Assembly (NCBI GenBank): GCA_963814805.1
Contig: CAWFER010000008.1
Span: 62,001 to 126,000, forward strand
From: AP-15 sp963814805
GTDB lineage: Bacteria; Pseudomonadota; Alphaproteobacteria; ATCC43930; CGMCC-115725
Length of the DNA: 64,000 nucleotides
Direction: 5' to 3'
Shown: one piece after another, positions 1-6,498 of the stretch
Position numbering within the stretch: the first letter of the stretch is position 1
How the letters are laid out: every line of letters starts with the position of its first letter
Translations under genes and position numbers: made by a program
Notes under the pieces: model-generated
Database searches by the model: none
Seen by the model: the letters and a program-made list of their open reading frames with translations, nothing else
What the model was told of the DNA's origin: nothing

Positions 1-1469
1 TCGTCTATCTCGAACCGGTGGCCGCGGCGCTGTCGAAGAAGGCTGGGCGGCCGGTCAAGATCGTGATGAGCCGCGACGAGGTGTTCAAGGCCTCGGGACC
101 GACCTCGGGCGCCTCGATGTGGGTCAAGATCGGGATCAAGAAGGACGGGACCCTGACCGCCGCCGACGGCGTCTTCAAATTCCAGGCCGGCGCGTTTCCG
201 GGCTCGCCGGTGATGAATGCGTGCCTGTGCGCGTTCGCCCCCTACAATATCCCGAACGCGCGCTCGGTCGGCTACGATGTTGTCAGCAACCGGCCGAAGG
301 CCGCGGCCTACCGCGCGCCGGGCTCGCCGATCTCAGCCTTCGCGGTCGAGAGCGTGCTCGACATCTTGGCCAAGAAGATCGGCATGGACCCGCTGCAATT
401 GCGGCTCAAAAACGCGGCGCGGCCGGGGACGACGATGATTTTCGGGCCGAAGATGGCCCATGGCGGCTGTGTCGAAACCCTCGAGGCGCTGATCAACCAC
501 CCGCACTATCAGACGAAGCTCGGGCCGAACCAGGGCCGCGGCGTCGCCTCCGGCTACTGGTTCAACGGCGGCGGCGAATCGAGCGCCACGGTGCAGATCA
601 ACGAGGACGGCACCGTCCTCGTCGCCACCGGCAGCCCTGACATCGGCGGCTCGCGCGCCTCGATGGCATTGATGGCGGCCGAGACGCTCGGCGTTGATTA
701 TGCCCAAGTGCGGGCGATCGTCGCCGACACCGCCTCGATCGGCTACACCCACGTGACTGGCGGCTCGCGCGTCACCTTCGCCACCGGCATGGCCGTGGTC
801 GACGCCAGCAAAAAGGTGGTCGACGAATTGCGCCAGCGGGCGGCGGTGATCTGGGACGTCGATGTCGAGGGCGTCGTCTGGGAGGATGGCCAGGCCAAAC
901 CCGCCGGCGCCAATGTCGGCGATTTCGCGCCGTTGTCGCTGAAAGAACTCGCCGCCAAGAAGGCGTTGACCGGCGGCCCGATCGGCGCGCAGGCCTCGGT
1001 CAACGCCGGCGGCCAGGCGCCCGGTTTCGCGACCCATTTCTGTGATGTCGAGGTCGATCCCGAGACCGGCAAGGTCACGGTGCTGCGCTTTGTCGCCGCC
1101 CAGGATGTCGGCCGCGCGATCCATCCCTCCTATGTCGAGGGCCAGATCCAGGGCGGGGTCACCCAGGGGATCGGCTGGGCCTTGAACGAGGAATACATCT
1201 ACGACCGCAATGGGCGGCTCGATAACGCGGGCTTTCTCGATTACCGGGTGCCGGTCGCCTCCGACGTGCCGATGATCGAGGCGGTGTTGGTCGAGGTGCC
1301 GAACCCGGCGCATCCGTATGGCGCCAAGGGGGTTGGCGAGGTCAACATCTGCCCGCCGATGGCGGCGATCGCCAACGCGATCGACGATGCGATCGGCCGG
1401 CGCCTGACCGAACTGCCGATGTCGCCGCCCAAGGTGCGCGCCGCCCTCGACGCCGGGGCCGCGGATTAA
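1..1469 (+). CDS. Xanthine dehydrogenase/CO dehydrogenase-family molybdopterin-binding subunit, C-terminal part
   Basis: This is the 3' part of a large molybdenum-cofactor subunit of the xanthine oxidase family; the 5' end lies outside the window and the reading frame is open from base 3. The visible piece contains the Mo-pterin contact region AYRAPGSP near the start, long conserved family blocks, and near the C-terminus GAKGVGEVNICPP, which holds the family's active-site Glu in a GVGE context. Such subunits hydroxylate heterocycles, aldehydes or CO with water as oxygen donor and normally work with FAD and 2Fe-2S subunits, which are not in this window. A MoaD/ThiS-like gene follows about 90 bases downstream. 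The substrate cannot be told from the sequence. Confidence 0.9.
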   Translation, partial: VYLEPVAAALSKKAGRPVKIVMSRDEVFKASGPTSGASMWVKIGIKKDGTLTAADGVFKFQAGAFPGSPVMNACLCAFAPYNIPNARSVGYDVVSNRPKAAAYRAPGSPISAFAVESVLDILAKKIGMDPLQLRLKNAARPGTTMIFGPKMAHGGCVETLEALINHPHYQTKLGPNQGRGVASGYWFNGGGESSATVQINEDGTVLVATGSPDIGGSRASMALMAAETLGVDYAQVRAIVADTASIGYTHVTGGSRVTFATGMAVVDASKKVVDELRQRAAVIWDVDVEGVVWEDGQAKPAGANVGDFAPLSLKELAAKKALTGGPIGAQASVNAGGQAPGFATHFCDVEVDPETGKVTVLRFVAAQDVGRAIHPSYVEGQIQGGVTQGIGWALNEEYIYDRNGRLDNAGFLDYRVPVASDVPMIEAVLVEVPNPAHPYGAKGVGEVNICPPMAAIANAIDDAIGRRLTELPMSPPKVRAALDAGAAD

Positions 1470-1486
1470 TTAGAGCCGCACCCGAA

Positions 1487-1509
1487 CCCTCCCCCATTTG
1501 CGGGGAGGG
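1487..1509. terminator. GC-rich hairpin between the Mo subunit and MoaD-like gene
   Basis: CCCTCCCC at 1487-1494 pairs perfectly with GGGGAGGG at 1502-1509 across a 7-base loop, 18 bases after the stop of the Mo subunit. No T-run follows, so it could be a processing hairpin or an intergenic palindrome rather than an intrinsic terminator. Confidence 0.4.
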
Positions 1510-1560
1510 AATGGGAGGGGCAAGGGCGAGCTAGACGATGAGCGAGGGAGAAGCCGACGC

Positions 1561-1812
1561 ATGACCGCGCGGGTGGTTTTGTCTGGCGGGTTCAGCCGCC
1601 GCTATACCGGCGGGGTGCGCGAATTCCAGGTCGAGGCGAAAAGCCTGCGCGGCGTGATCAAGGAACTGGACCGGCGCTATCCCGGGCTCGGCGAGCATCT
1701 GGAGGAGGAAACCACGGTCGCGATCGACGGTGAGATCCACGAAGTGGGCTATCTTCAGCCATTGCAGCAGGGCAGCGAAGTTTTTTTCATCCCCAAGCTC
1801 GAAGGCGGGTAG
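1561..1812 (+). CDS. MoaD/ThiS family ubiquitin-like sulfur carrier
   Basis: An 83-residue protein with the beta-grasp pattern of MoaD/ThiS proteins and the required C-terminal Gly-Gly (ends KLEGG). In the family this glycine is thiocarboxylated by an E1-like enzyme and donates sulfur, for example to make molybdopterin. The start at 1561 is chosen because a GAGGGAGAAG ribosome site lies just upstream; a longer in-frame start at 1498 has no such support. Its position directly after a Mo-dependent hydroxylase subunit suggests a role in cofactor sulfuration or assembly for that enzyme, which is inference. No MoaE or E1 enzyme is nearby. Confidence 0.8.
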   Translation: MTARVVLSGGFSRRYTGGVREFQVEAKSLRGVIKELDRRYPGLGEHLEEETTVAIDGEIHEVGYLQPLQQGSEVFFIPKLEGG

Positions 1813-1840
1813 CAAGGTCCGCGCCGGCGGAGGGAACCGC

Positions 1841-1876
1841 ATGTCTGGGGCTGCCGGTCGAGGATGGTCCGCAGCG
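1841..1876 (+). pseudogene. 5' remnant of cupredoxin lipoprotein gene split by the IS element
   Basis: An ATG with a good GGAGGG ribosome site (1829-1834) opens 12 codons (MSGAAGRGWSAA) that end exactly at the left junction of the IS1-family element. Joining base 1876 to base 5000, which removes the element and one copy of the 8-bp target duplication, restores an in-frame gene of about 138 codons. In it this remnant supplies the start of a lipoprotein signal peptide that continues into ALLAMVGLSGC. The native promoter and ribosome site are therefore stranded on the left side of the insertion. Confidence 0.85.
1869..1876. repeat. Target site duplication, left copy
   Basis: CCGCAGCG abuts the left terminal repeat of the IS1-family element. 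The same 8 bases abut the right end at 4992-4999, as expected for an intact insertion of this family. Confidence 0.9.
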
Positions 1877-1892
1877 GGTAGTGTCCTAATTT
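1877..1892 (+). repeat. Left terminal inverted repeat of the IS1-family element
   Basis: GGTAGTGTCCTAATTT, identical to the reverse complement of 4976-4991. The stop codon of the transposase gene (complement of CTA at 1886-1888) lies inside this repeat. Confidence 0.92.
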
Positions 1893-2710
1893 GAAGTCCG
1901 CTCTACGAGTTCGTCGAGCGACCATAGCCGATCGCTCACCCGTGCTTCCATCGCCGGAGTGACGCGCAGGGTCCGATGCACCCGCACGAAATTGTAGTGC
2001 GCGAAGTGCAGCGCCACGGCAGCCCGATGGTTCTCGACCTTTTTTGAGAAGCCATTCGTTAGGCGCGTGAACCGCCGCATGCTCATCCGCATCGTCAGAT
2101 TTTGCCGCTCCACATACGAGGTGGAGATATGTGCTGTATCGGGCTGTCCTGCGATCACATTCCGCTCCGAATAGGTGACCTTGGGAGGGCTATAGCGTCC
2201 CGGCCCGGCGGGTTCTGCGTCATAAAATTTGACCGCCTGCCCGTAGTCGATGTCTGCGCCGAACGCCTGCTCAGTGGCTTCCACATAGGCCGCAAGCGCA
2301 TCCGACGATAGCTGCACGCGATTGGATAGGCGGCCAGCAAGATCGTTCATGAACGCGATGGCCGTAGGAAGGTCGCGCTTCCCAACGCGGTGTACTGGCA
2401 CCAGCTTGGTTTCGGCATCAATGGCTACGAAGGTCCATTGATTGCCAACCCGCTCGCGATCATCGCCCGGAACGACCTGCCGCTGCTTCTTTTGAACAAA
2501 GGCCCAAATCTCATCGACCTGCAAACGGCGGCACGGAAGCCCGCGCATCTGTTCGTCCATCAACCTCGCGCAGCCGCTGCCGACCTCGACCAACAGCCGG
2601 CAAATCGTGTCGCGGTGCGTCCCGATCATTCGCTCGGTGCTGCGGATCGAATTGCCCTCGACCAAGCAGTTGATGATTTGGGTGCGGCGGGCGAGCGGTA
2701 CGCGGTTCAT
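1886..2710 (-). CDS. IS1-family transposase
   Basis: A 274-residue single-frame DDE transposase. The N-terminus has a helix-turn-helix-like segment (residues 8-45, EGNSIRSTERM). Catalytic acids fit D66 (QVDEIW), D137 (SSDALAAY) and E201 (SYVERQNL). The block around E201 with RxNLxxRxxxRRxxRxTxxFSKK is the hallmark of IS1-type enzymes. Unlike classical IS1 there is no programmed frameshift, so it belongs with the single-frame members of the family. The gene is divergent from the small HTH gene and both start next to a shared inverted repeat. Intact motifs and intact element ends suggest it may be active. Confidence 0.9.
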   Translation of the reverse strand: MNRVPLARRTQIINCLVEGNSIRSTERMIGTHRDTICRLLVEVGSGCARLMDEQMRGLPCRRLQVDEIWAFVQKKQRQVVPGDDRERVGNQWTFVAIDAETKLVPVHRVGKRDLPTAIAFMNDLAGRLSNRVQLSSDALAAYVEATEQAFGADIDYGQAVKFYDAEPAGPGRYSPPKVTYSERNVIAGQPDTAHISTSYVERQNLTMRMSMRRFTRLTNGFSKKVENHRAAVALHFAHYNFVRVHRTLRVTPAMEARVSDRLWSLDELVERTSN

Positions 2711-2730
2711 AGGGGCTTCCCCTGTCTCTC

Positions 2731-2780
2731 TGTATGCAGTATGATGGACAAATCGACCATTGTCAATAGGACTGCATACA
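2731..2780. promoter_or_regulatory. Inverted-repeat operator between transposase and HTH genes
   Basis: TGTATGCAGT at 2731-2740 and its exact complement ACTGCATACA at 2771-2780 form a perfect 10-bp inverted repeat with a 30-base spacer. The left arm overlaps the -10 region of the predicted transposase promoter and the right arm overlaps the likely ATG of the HTH gene. This layout fits autoregulation and transposase repression by the HTH protein; that link is inference. Confidence 0.65.
2738..2766 (-). promoter_or_regulatory. Predicted sigma70-like promoter of the transposase gene
   Basis: On the minus strand, TTGACA (complement of 2761-2766) is followed after exactly 17 bases by CATACT (complement of 2738-2743), reading toward the transposase ATG at 2710. 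The -35 box is a perfect consensus. The -10 box sits inside the operator repeat. Confidence 0.6.
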
Positions 2781-3004
2781 TGGACTTCAAAGAAGCAACA
2801 GAAAACCTATGCGCCGGCGTTTCCCACGAAGAATTGGCCGCGACTTTGGGCGTTTCGGTTGCAACTATCCGACAAGCAAGATTGCGACCTGATGCTAAAG
2901 CACATCGCTCACCTCCCACCAATTGGGAGCGCGCCGTTATCAAGCTCGCGGAGCAGCGCATGCAGCAATATCGGCATCTCATAGAGACCGTTCGGCAGCC
3001 TTAA
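2780..3004 (+). CDS. Small helix-turn-helix protein of the IS element
   Basis: A 74-residue protein. Residues 12-35 (GVSHEELAATLGVSVATIRQ) fit a classic helix-turn-helix, and the C-terminal half is basic and probably helical. No enzymatic motif is seen. The start at 2780 is the first ATG after the inverted repeat; in-frame ATGs at 2741 and 2744 would add 12-13 residues, and neither has a clear ribosome site. Its place beside a perfect inverted repeat overlapping the transposase promoter makes it a candidate repressor of transposase and of itself. It could instead control the downstream nuclease gene. I cannot name a family with certainty. Confidence 0.7.
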   Translation: MDFKEATENLCAGVSHEELAATLGVSVATIRQARLRPDAKAHRSPPTNWERAVIKLAEQRMQQYRHLIETVRQP

Positions 3005-3028
3005 TATTTACGCTCCGCCAGTGAAAAT

Positions 3029-3089
3029 CGGCGGCAAACTCGCGCGCCGCCGGGATAGACCGGCGGCAAACGCTTGCGCCGCCGGTTTT
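3029..3089 (+). terminator. Tandem hairpins before the OLD-like gene, the second terminator-like
   Basis: Two near-copies of the same hairpin follow the HTH gene. The first is CGGCGGC (3029-3035) with GCCGCCG (3046-3052). The second is CCGGCGGC (3060-3067) with GCCGCCGG (3078-3085), followed by TTTT. The second resembles a weak intrinsic terminator; the pair lies just upstream of the ribosome site of the next gene. Confidence 0.5.
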
Positions 3090-3109
3090 CGGCGATCAAA
3101 GGAGCCGAA

Positions 3110-4615
3110 ATGGCCGAACGCTACCAGTCGGAAATCAGGGAAAGCCAAATTCGCGAGCTCATGGGCAAAGTGCGTGAGCAGGACTATGGCACCTATCTTA
3201 GGACGATAAAACTGAACACCGTCCGCGCTTTTGATAATGAAGTCGTAAATCTCGACTTTCCGGTCACGGCCATTATCGGGACGAATGGCGGTGGCAAATC
3301 GACGATCCTTGGCGCCGCCGCGATCGCGTATAAAGCAATCCGCCCCGCCCTATTTTTCCCAAAAAGCTCTATCGGGGATGACTCGATGGCAAATTGGGCA
3401 ATAGGGTATGACTTAATTGACAAGTTAAAAAGCGCGCGCCAGACGATACAGCGAAGCGCACGCTTTATGCGCTCAAAGTGGGTTCGTGACGACTTAATCG
3501 AACGACCCGTTTTATATTTTGGAATCAATCGAACAGTGCCTGCCGGGGAGCGTCGGGAATTCAAAAAGTTAGCAACAGTCAAATATAATTTCACCGGTGC
3601 GCGCGCAACCTTAGTTACTGAAATTCAAAACGAAGTTGCGCGTGTTCTTGGAAAAGACGTGTCAAAGTTTGAAGTGGCCACCATAACACCCAAACAATCA
3701 TTTTACGTTGGTGGTGATGGGGAGCTATCTTACTCGGAGTTTCACTTTGGGGCTGGTGAATCTTCAATACTTCGGATGATTGGAGAAATTGAACTAGCTG
3801 AAAAAAACACGCTTGTTCTTATTGAAGAAATTGAGAATGGCCTGCATCCGGTGGCGACTAGAAGAATGGTTGAATATCTACTGGATGTCGCCAACAGGAA
3901 GGCCATCCAAGCAATATTTACCACCCATTCGGAAGATGCGCTTTTGCCACTACCGTCGGAGGCGATTTGGTCTTCAATCGATGGGAAAGTAAGGCAGGGA
4001 CGAGTTTCGATTGAGGCATTGCGAGCCATTACGGGGCGAATTGATCAGCGAATGGCCATCTTTGTAGAGGATGGCTTTGCAAAAGAATGGGTAGAGGCTA
4101 TTATCAGAGGCGAGCTGTTAGACCGCCTAGAAGAGATAGGCGTATATGCTGTCAGTGGAGAAGGACAAGCCTTCTCCATACATCAAGGACATAGAAATAA
4201 TCCTGCGTTGAAAGACCGACTAAAATCATTATGTATTGTCGATGGTGATAGCAGCAAGAATGAATTTATAGACCAAGGCGTGATCAAACTACCTGGGGCC
4301 AAGCCGGAGAACGTAGTCTTCAATTACGTCCGAAACAATATAGCTGACCTAAGCATGAAAATGGCAGTTGCGTTGCACGTGTCTCCGGAAAAAGAGGCGG
4401 CAGTGCGCGCAACCATAGAAGATATTTCCAGGACAAACAGAGATGCACATTTGCTATTTAATCAGGTGGGCCAGAAAACGGGGTTTACGCCAGAAAGTAT
4501 TGTATCGTCTGCATTTATTACTCAGTGGATAGACGGAAATAAGGCAGAAGTGTCCAGGATCGCCCAATTCATAAGGGACAATTTAAACTCGGAAGACGCT
4601 GATGACAGAAGCTGA
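3110..4615 (+). CDS. OLD-family-like AAA ATPase with TOPRIM-type C-terminus
   Basis: A 501-residue protein with an ABC/SMC-like ATPase half and a nuclease-like half, the plan of OLD family enzymes. Walker A is GTNGGGKST (about residues 57-65). Walker B is LVLIEEIENG (about 235-245), followed by an H-loop-like TTHSED (about 270). The C-terminal part has FVEDGFAKEW (about 318) and CIVDGDSS (about 377), which fit the acidic motifs of a TOPRIM domain. The start at 3110 has a perfect AAAGGAG site at 3098-3104. OLD proteins act as DNA nucleases and many are anti-phage; a defence role here is inference from family and from carriage on a mobile element. The next gene overlaps its 3' end, so the two are probably co-translated. 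Confidence 0.82.
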   Translation: MAERYQSEIRESQIRELMGKVREQDYGTYLRTIKLNTVRAFDNEVVNLDFPVTAIIGTNGGGKSTILGAAAIAYKAIRPALFFPKSSIGDDSMANWAIGYDLIDKLKSARQTIQRSARFMRSKWVRDDLIERPVLYFGINRTVPAGERREFKKLATVKYNFTGARATLVTEIQNEVARVLGKDVSKFEVATITPKQSFYVGGDGELSYSEFHFGAGESSILRMIGEIELAEKNTLVLIEEIENGLHPVATRRMVEYLLDVANRKAIQAIFTTHSEDALLPLPSEAIWSSIDGKVRQGRVSIEALRAITGRIDQRMAIFVEDGFAKEWVEAIIRGELLDRLEEIGVYAVSGEGQAFSIHQGHRNNPALKDRLKSLCIVDGDSSKNEFIDQGVIKLPGAKPENVVFNYVRNNIADLSMKMAVALHVSPEKEAAVRATIEDISRTNRDAHLLFNQVGQKTGFTPESIVSSAFITQWIDGNKAEVSRIAQFIRDNLNSEDADDRS

Positions 4616-4916
4616 GGCCGTCCAGATGCTTCGCGAAACCGTACAGAACTTGCACGGCGGCACCGCGACGCTCGCCCAATCCGTTCCCGTGAACGAGACC
4701 TTCGGCGGCAAGCCCGTTTGGGAGGGCGTGGTGCACGTCTTCGACCTCGCCGGCCATCCGACCGCGACCCGCGCCTACGCCTGGTCATCGCCGATCGAGG
4801 GCAGCACGAAGCGGCGGTTCTTTGCCGTGCTGCATACCGAGCGGATCAACTCGCCGCTTGAAGCTGTGCGCGCGGCGATCGTGGCAGAGCAGCGGGCAAA
4901 AGGCGAGCGTTCGTGA
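4602..4916 (+). CDS. Small conserved-looking passenger protein of the IS element, function unknown
   Basis: A 104-residue soluble protein with no signal peptide or membrane segment. It starts inside the last codons of the OLD-like gene (14-base overlap), which suggests coupled translation. The central part (GGKPVWEGVVHVFDLAGHP, then RAYAWSSP and RRFFAVLHT) looks like a compact beta-rich domain. Its base composition is much richer in G+C than the nuclease gene, so the two may have joined the element separately. It could be a partner of the nuclease or an unrelated passenger; no known domain is recognised. Confidence 0.7.
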   Translation: MTEAEAVQMLRETVQNLHGGTATLAQSVPVNETFGGKPVWEGVVHVFDLAGHPTATRAYAWSSPIEGSTKRRFFAVLHTERINSPLEAVRAAIVAEQRAKGERS

Positions 4917-5380
4917 TCTGGCTAATCCTCGTCGCTGGCCGCTCTGCGAGAGGCACACATTCTCAGATAGGAATTAAATTAGGACACTACCCCGCAGCGG
5001 CGCTGCTGGCGATGGTCGGGCTGAGCGGATGCGGGCTCGGCGGACCCGCTCACGGACCGCCGCCGCCGAATGCCGAAGCGGTGGTCGACATGGGGTTCGA
5101 GAGTTTCAGCCCACCGACCACCGCCATCCGCCCGGGCGGCACGGTCGAATGGCGCAACACCTCGCTGATCACCCACACCGTCACCGACGACCCGAAGCTG
5201 GCGCGGAAGCCGCAAGACGCGATGCTGCCGGTGGGCGCCAAGGCTTTCAATTCCGGCGATATCCCGGCCGGCCAAATCTATACGCGCACCTTCGAGACCC
5301 CTGGCGCCTATCGCTACTTCTGCATTCATCACGAGGGGGACGGAATGCTGGGGACGGTGATTGTCGGAGCCCCGTCTTAG
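4913..5380 (+). CDS. Cupredoxin-domain lipoprotein, 5' end replaced by IS sequence
   Basis: From base 5000 this encodes a secreted blue-copper protein: an end of signal peptide with lipobox LSGC, then a Pro-rich linker and a plastocyanin-like fold. Counting from an ATG at 4913, copper ligands fit H88 (LITHTV), C137, H140 and M145 (FCIHHEGDGM), with the C-x2-H-x4-M spacing of plastocyanins. The ATG at 4913 lies inside the IS element and gives a chimeric N-terminus (about 26 IS-encoded residues) that might still act as a signal sequence. The original start is at 1841, on the other side of the insertion. Family members carry electrons or copper in the periplasm. The gene may be silent or driven from the element. 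Confidence 0.75.
   Translation: MIWLILVAGRSARGTHSQIGIKLGHYPAAALLAMVGLSGCGLGGPAHGPPPPNAEAVVDMGFESFSPPTTAIRPGGTVEWRNTSLITHTVTDDPKLARKPQDAMLPVGAKAFNSGDIPAGQIYTRTFETPGAYRYFCIHHEGDGMLGTVIVGAPS
4976..4991 (-). repeat. Right terminal inverted repeat of the IS1-family element
   Basis: AAATTAGGACACTACC, the exact complement of the left end at 1877-1892. Confidence 0.92.
4992..4999. repeat. Target site duplication, right copy
   Basis: CCGCAGCG, identical to 1869-1876. Removing the element and one copy rejoins the cupredoxin reading frame. Confidence 0.9.
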
Positions 5381-5381
5381 T

Positions 5382-5771
5382 TCAGCCGCCCGAATGCCCC
5401 GGTGCGAAATCGCCGGGCTGGAGCGTGATCGGGGCGCCGTGCGGGGTGCGGGCGGCGGCGCGCCGCCAGGCGGCGCGAGTGCATGCCAGGGCGGCGGCGT
5501 CGCTAACATTCTTCTCGGCGGCCAGGCGCTCGAGGGCGGCGAGCCAGTGATGGTAGTAGGTGTCGCCGGTGTCGGGGTCGCCCGCTGCTTGGGCGCGCCG
5601 GATCTCGTCGGCGAGGGTGGCGGCCCATTCGGCCCAGGTAAACAGACCGCGCTCGTGCAGCGCCAAGGCCATGGCGAAGGCGTGGGCCTCCCAAGGCGCC
5701 CGAAACACCGGGCCGTCGGGGCCGCGCGGCAGGTTCGGGACCACGGCGGCGAGCCGGTCGAAGCCGCTCAT
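5382..5771 (-). CDS. Nitrile hydratase accessory (activator) protein
   Basis: A 129-residue protein matching the small activator proteins encoded with nitrile hydratases, which help load metal into the alpha subunit. Recognisable features are FRAPWEAHAFAMALALHERG near the N-terminus and a WHxWLxALE-like block (YYHHWLAALERLAAEK) in the middle. It is the last gene of the alpha-beta-activator operon. Its ATG at 5771 is the final member of a run of five tandem ATGAGC repeats that fills the space after the beta-subunit stop, so translation is probably coupled. It converges with the cupredoxin gene, the stops being about one base apart. Confidence 0.85.
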   Translation of the reverse strand: MSGFDRLAAVVPNLPRGPDGPVFRAPWEAHAFAMALALHERGLFTWAEWAATLADEIRRAQAAGDPDTGDTYYHHWLAALERLAAEKNVSDAAALACTRAAWRRAAARTPHGAPITLQPGDFAPGHSGG

Positions 5772-5842
5772 GCCGGGGCGCTCATGCCAGGGCGCTCATG
5801 CCCGGGTCGCTCATGCCGGGGCGCTCATGCCGGGGCGCTCAC
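5767..5842 (-). repeat. Tandem 14-15 bp repeats carrying overlapping stop/start codons
   Basis: On the minus strand the unit GCGCCCCGGCATGA recurs about five times (ATGs at 5828, 5814, 5799, 5785, 5771; spacing 14, 15, 14, 14). Because most units are 14 bases, an ATG opens five codons (MSAPA-type) and stops at the TGA of the next ATGA. The array links the beta-subunit stop (TGA at 5841-5839) to the activator start. Confidence 0.85.
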
Positions 5843-6498
5843 GCCGGGTCGAGATAGGGCTCGAACGCCTCGATCGAGACCGTGATCGCCGGGTCGGCGT
5901 CATCGCCCCACAATTCGCGGGCCGGAAAGACCACCGCGTAGAGCCATTGCGGGTCGTCGCCGGCCCCGAGGGCGGCGGTGTCGGGGAACACGTGAGCGCC
6001 GCGCACCGCCTCGACCGTGCCGGTCTTGCCGCGGGCATAGCGCGGCAGGCGGGTGTGGGTCTCGGGGTTGAGGTTTCTGGTGCGCACCCGGTCACCCGGT
6101 TTGAAGCGCGCCGCGGTGTTGGTCGGGCGGGCGAAGTCGCCGCGGATCAGGGTTTTCTCGACATCGGCCGGGGTCAGGGTGCGCGGCAGCGCGGCGCCGG
6201 GGCGCAACGAGCGACCGGCGGCGATCTCGTCGGCGCCGACGAGCCCGCGCTCCAGCAGCCGGTTTTCGAGGCCGAGAAACCAGCGCCGATAATAGGACGA
6301 GCCGAGATATTCGAGCGGCGCCAGGGCTTCGAGCGAGGCGCGGCCGGCGTCGATGGTCCACAGCCGGGTAAAGCCCATCGCCCGCTGCATCGCCAGCACC
6401 CGGCCTTCCCATTTCTCATGAAACGGCGGCTCGTTCGGCTCCGGCGCGACATGCCCAAAGCCGTGCATGCCGCCCATATCGTGGATCGAGTTGGTCAT
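5839..6498 (-). CDS. nthB: Nitrile hydratase subunit beta
   Basis: A 219-residue beta subunit. The N-terminus MTNSIHDMGGMHGFG is the family signature, and the C-terminal half has the SH3-like barrel region (FKPGDRVRTRNLNPETHTRLPRYARGK). Together with alpha it hydrates nitriles to amides in the cytoplasm. The ATG overlaps the alpha-subunit stop as ATGA, so the two are co-translated. The array of ATGA repeats follows its stop. Full length and undamaged. Confidence 0.93.
   Translation of the reverse strand: MTNSIHDMGGMHGFGHVAPEPNEPPFHEKWEGRVLAMQRAMGFTRLWTIDAGRASLEALAPLEYLGSSYYRRWFLGLENRLLERGLVGADEIAAGRSLRPGAALPRTLTPADVEKTLIRGDFARPTNTAARFKPGDRVRTRNLNPETHTRLPRYARGKTGTVEAVRGAHVFPDTAALGAGDDPQWLYAVVFPARELWGDDADPAITVSIEAFEPYLDPA

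Larger units (their letters stand above)
1877..4991. mobile_element. IS1-family element with passenger genes (3115 bp)
   Basis: Both ends carry the same 16-bp terminal inverted repeat, GGTAGTGTCCTAATTT (1877-1892) and its complement (4976-4991), flanked by the direct 8-bp duplication CCGCAGCG. Inside are a leftward IS1-type transposase, a divergent small HTH gene, an OLD-like ATPase/nuclease gene and a small gene overlapping its end. Ordinary IS1 elements are under 1 kb, so about 2.2 kb is passenger DNA. The nuclease gene is visibly richer in A+T than the host genes, which suggests foreign origin. The exact junctions with an undamaged duplication point to a single transposition event, and therefore to an element that mobilised with its cargo. 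Confidence 0.93.

Noticed and set aside
5767..5842. Possible CRISPR-like array
   Set aside because: Units are directly abutting 14-15 bp copies with no spacers, so this is a simple tandem repeat.
5361..5885. Plus-strand frames opposite the nitrile hydratase activator and repeat array
   Set aside because: Low-complexity translations produced by the tandem repeats; the minus strand has a clear operon.
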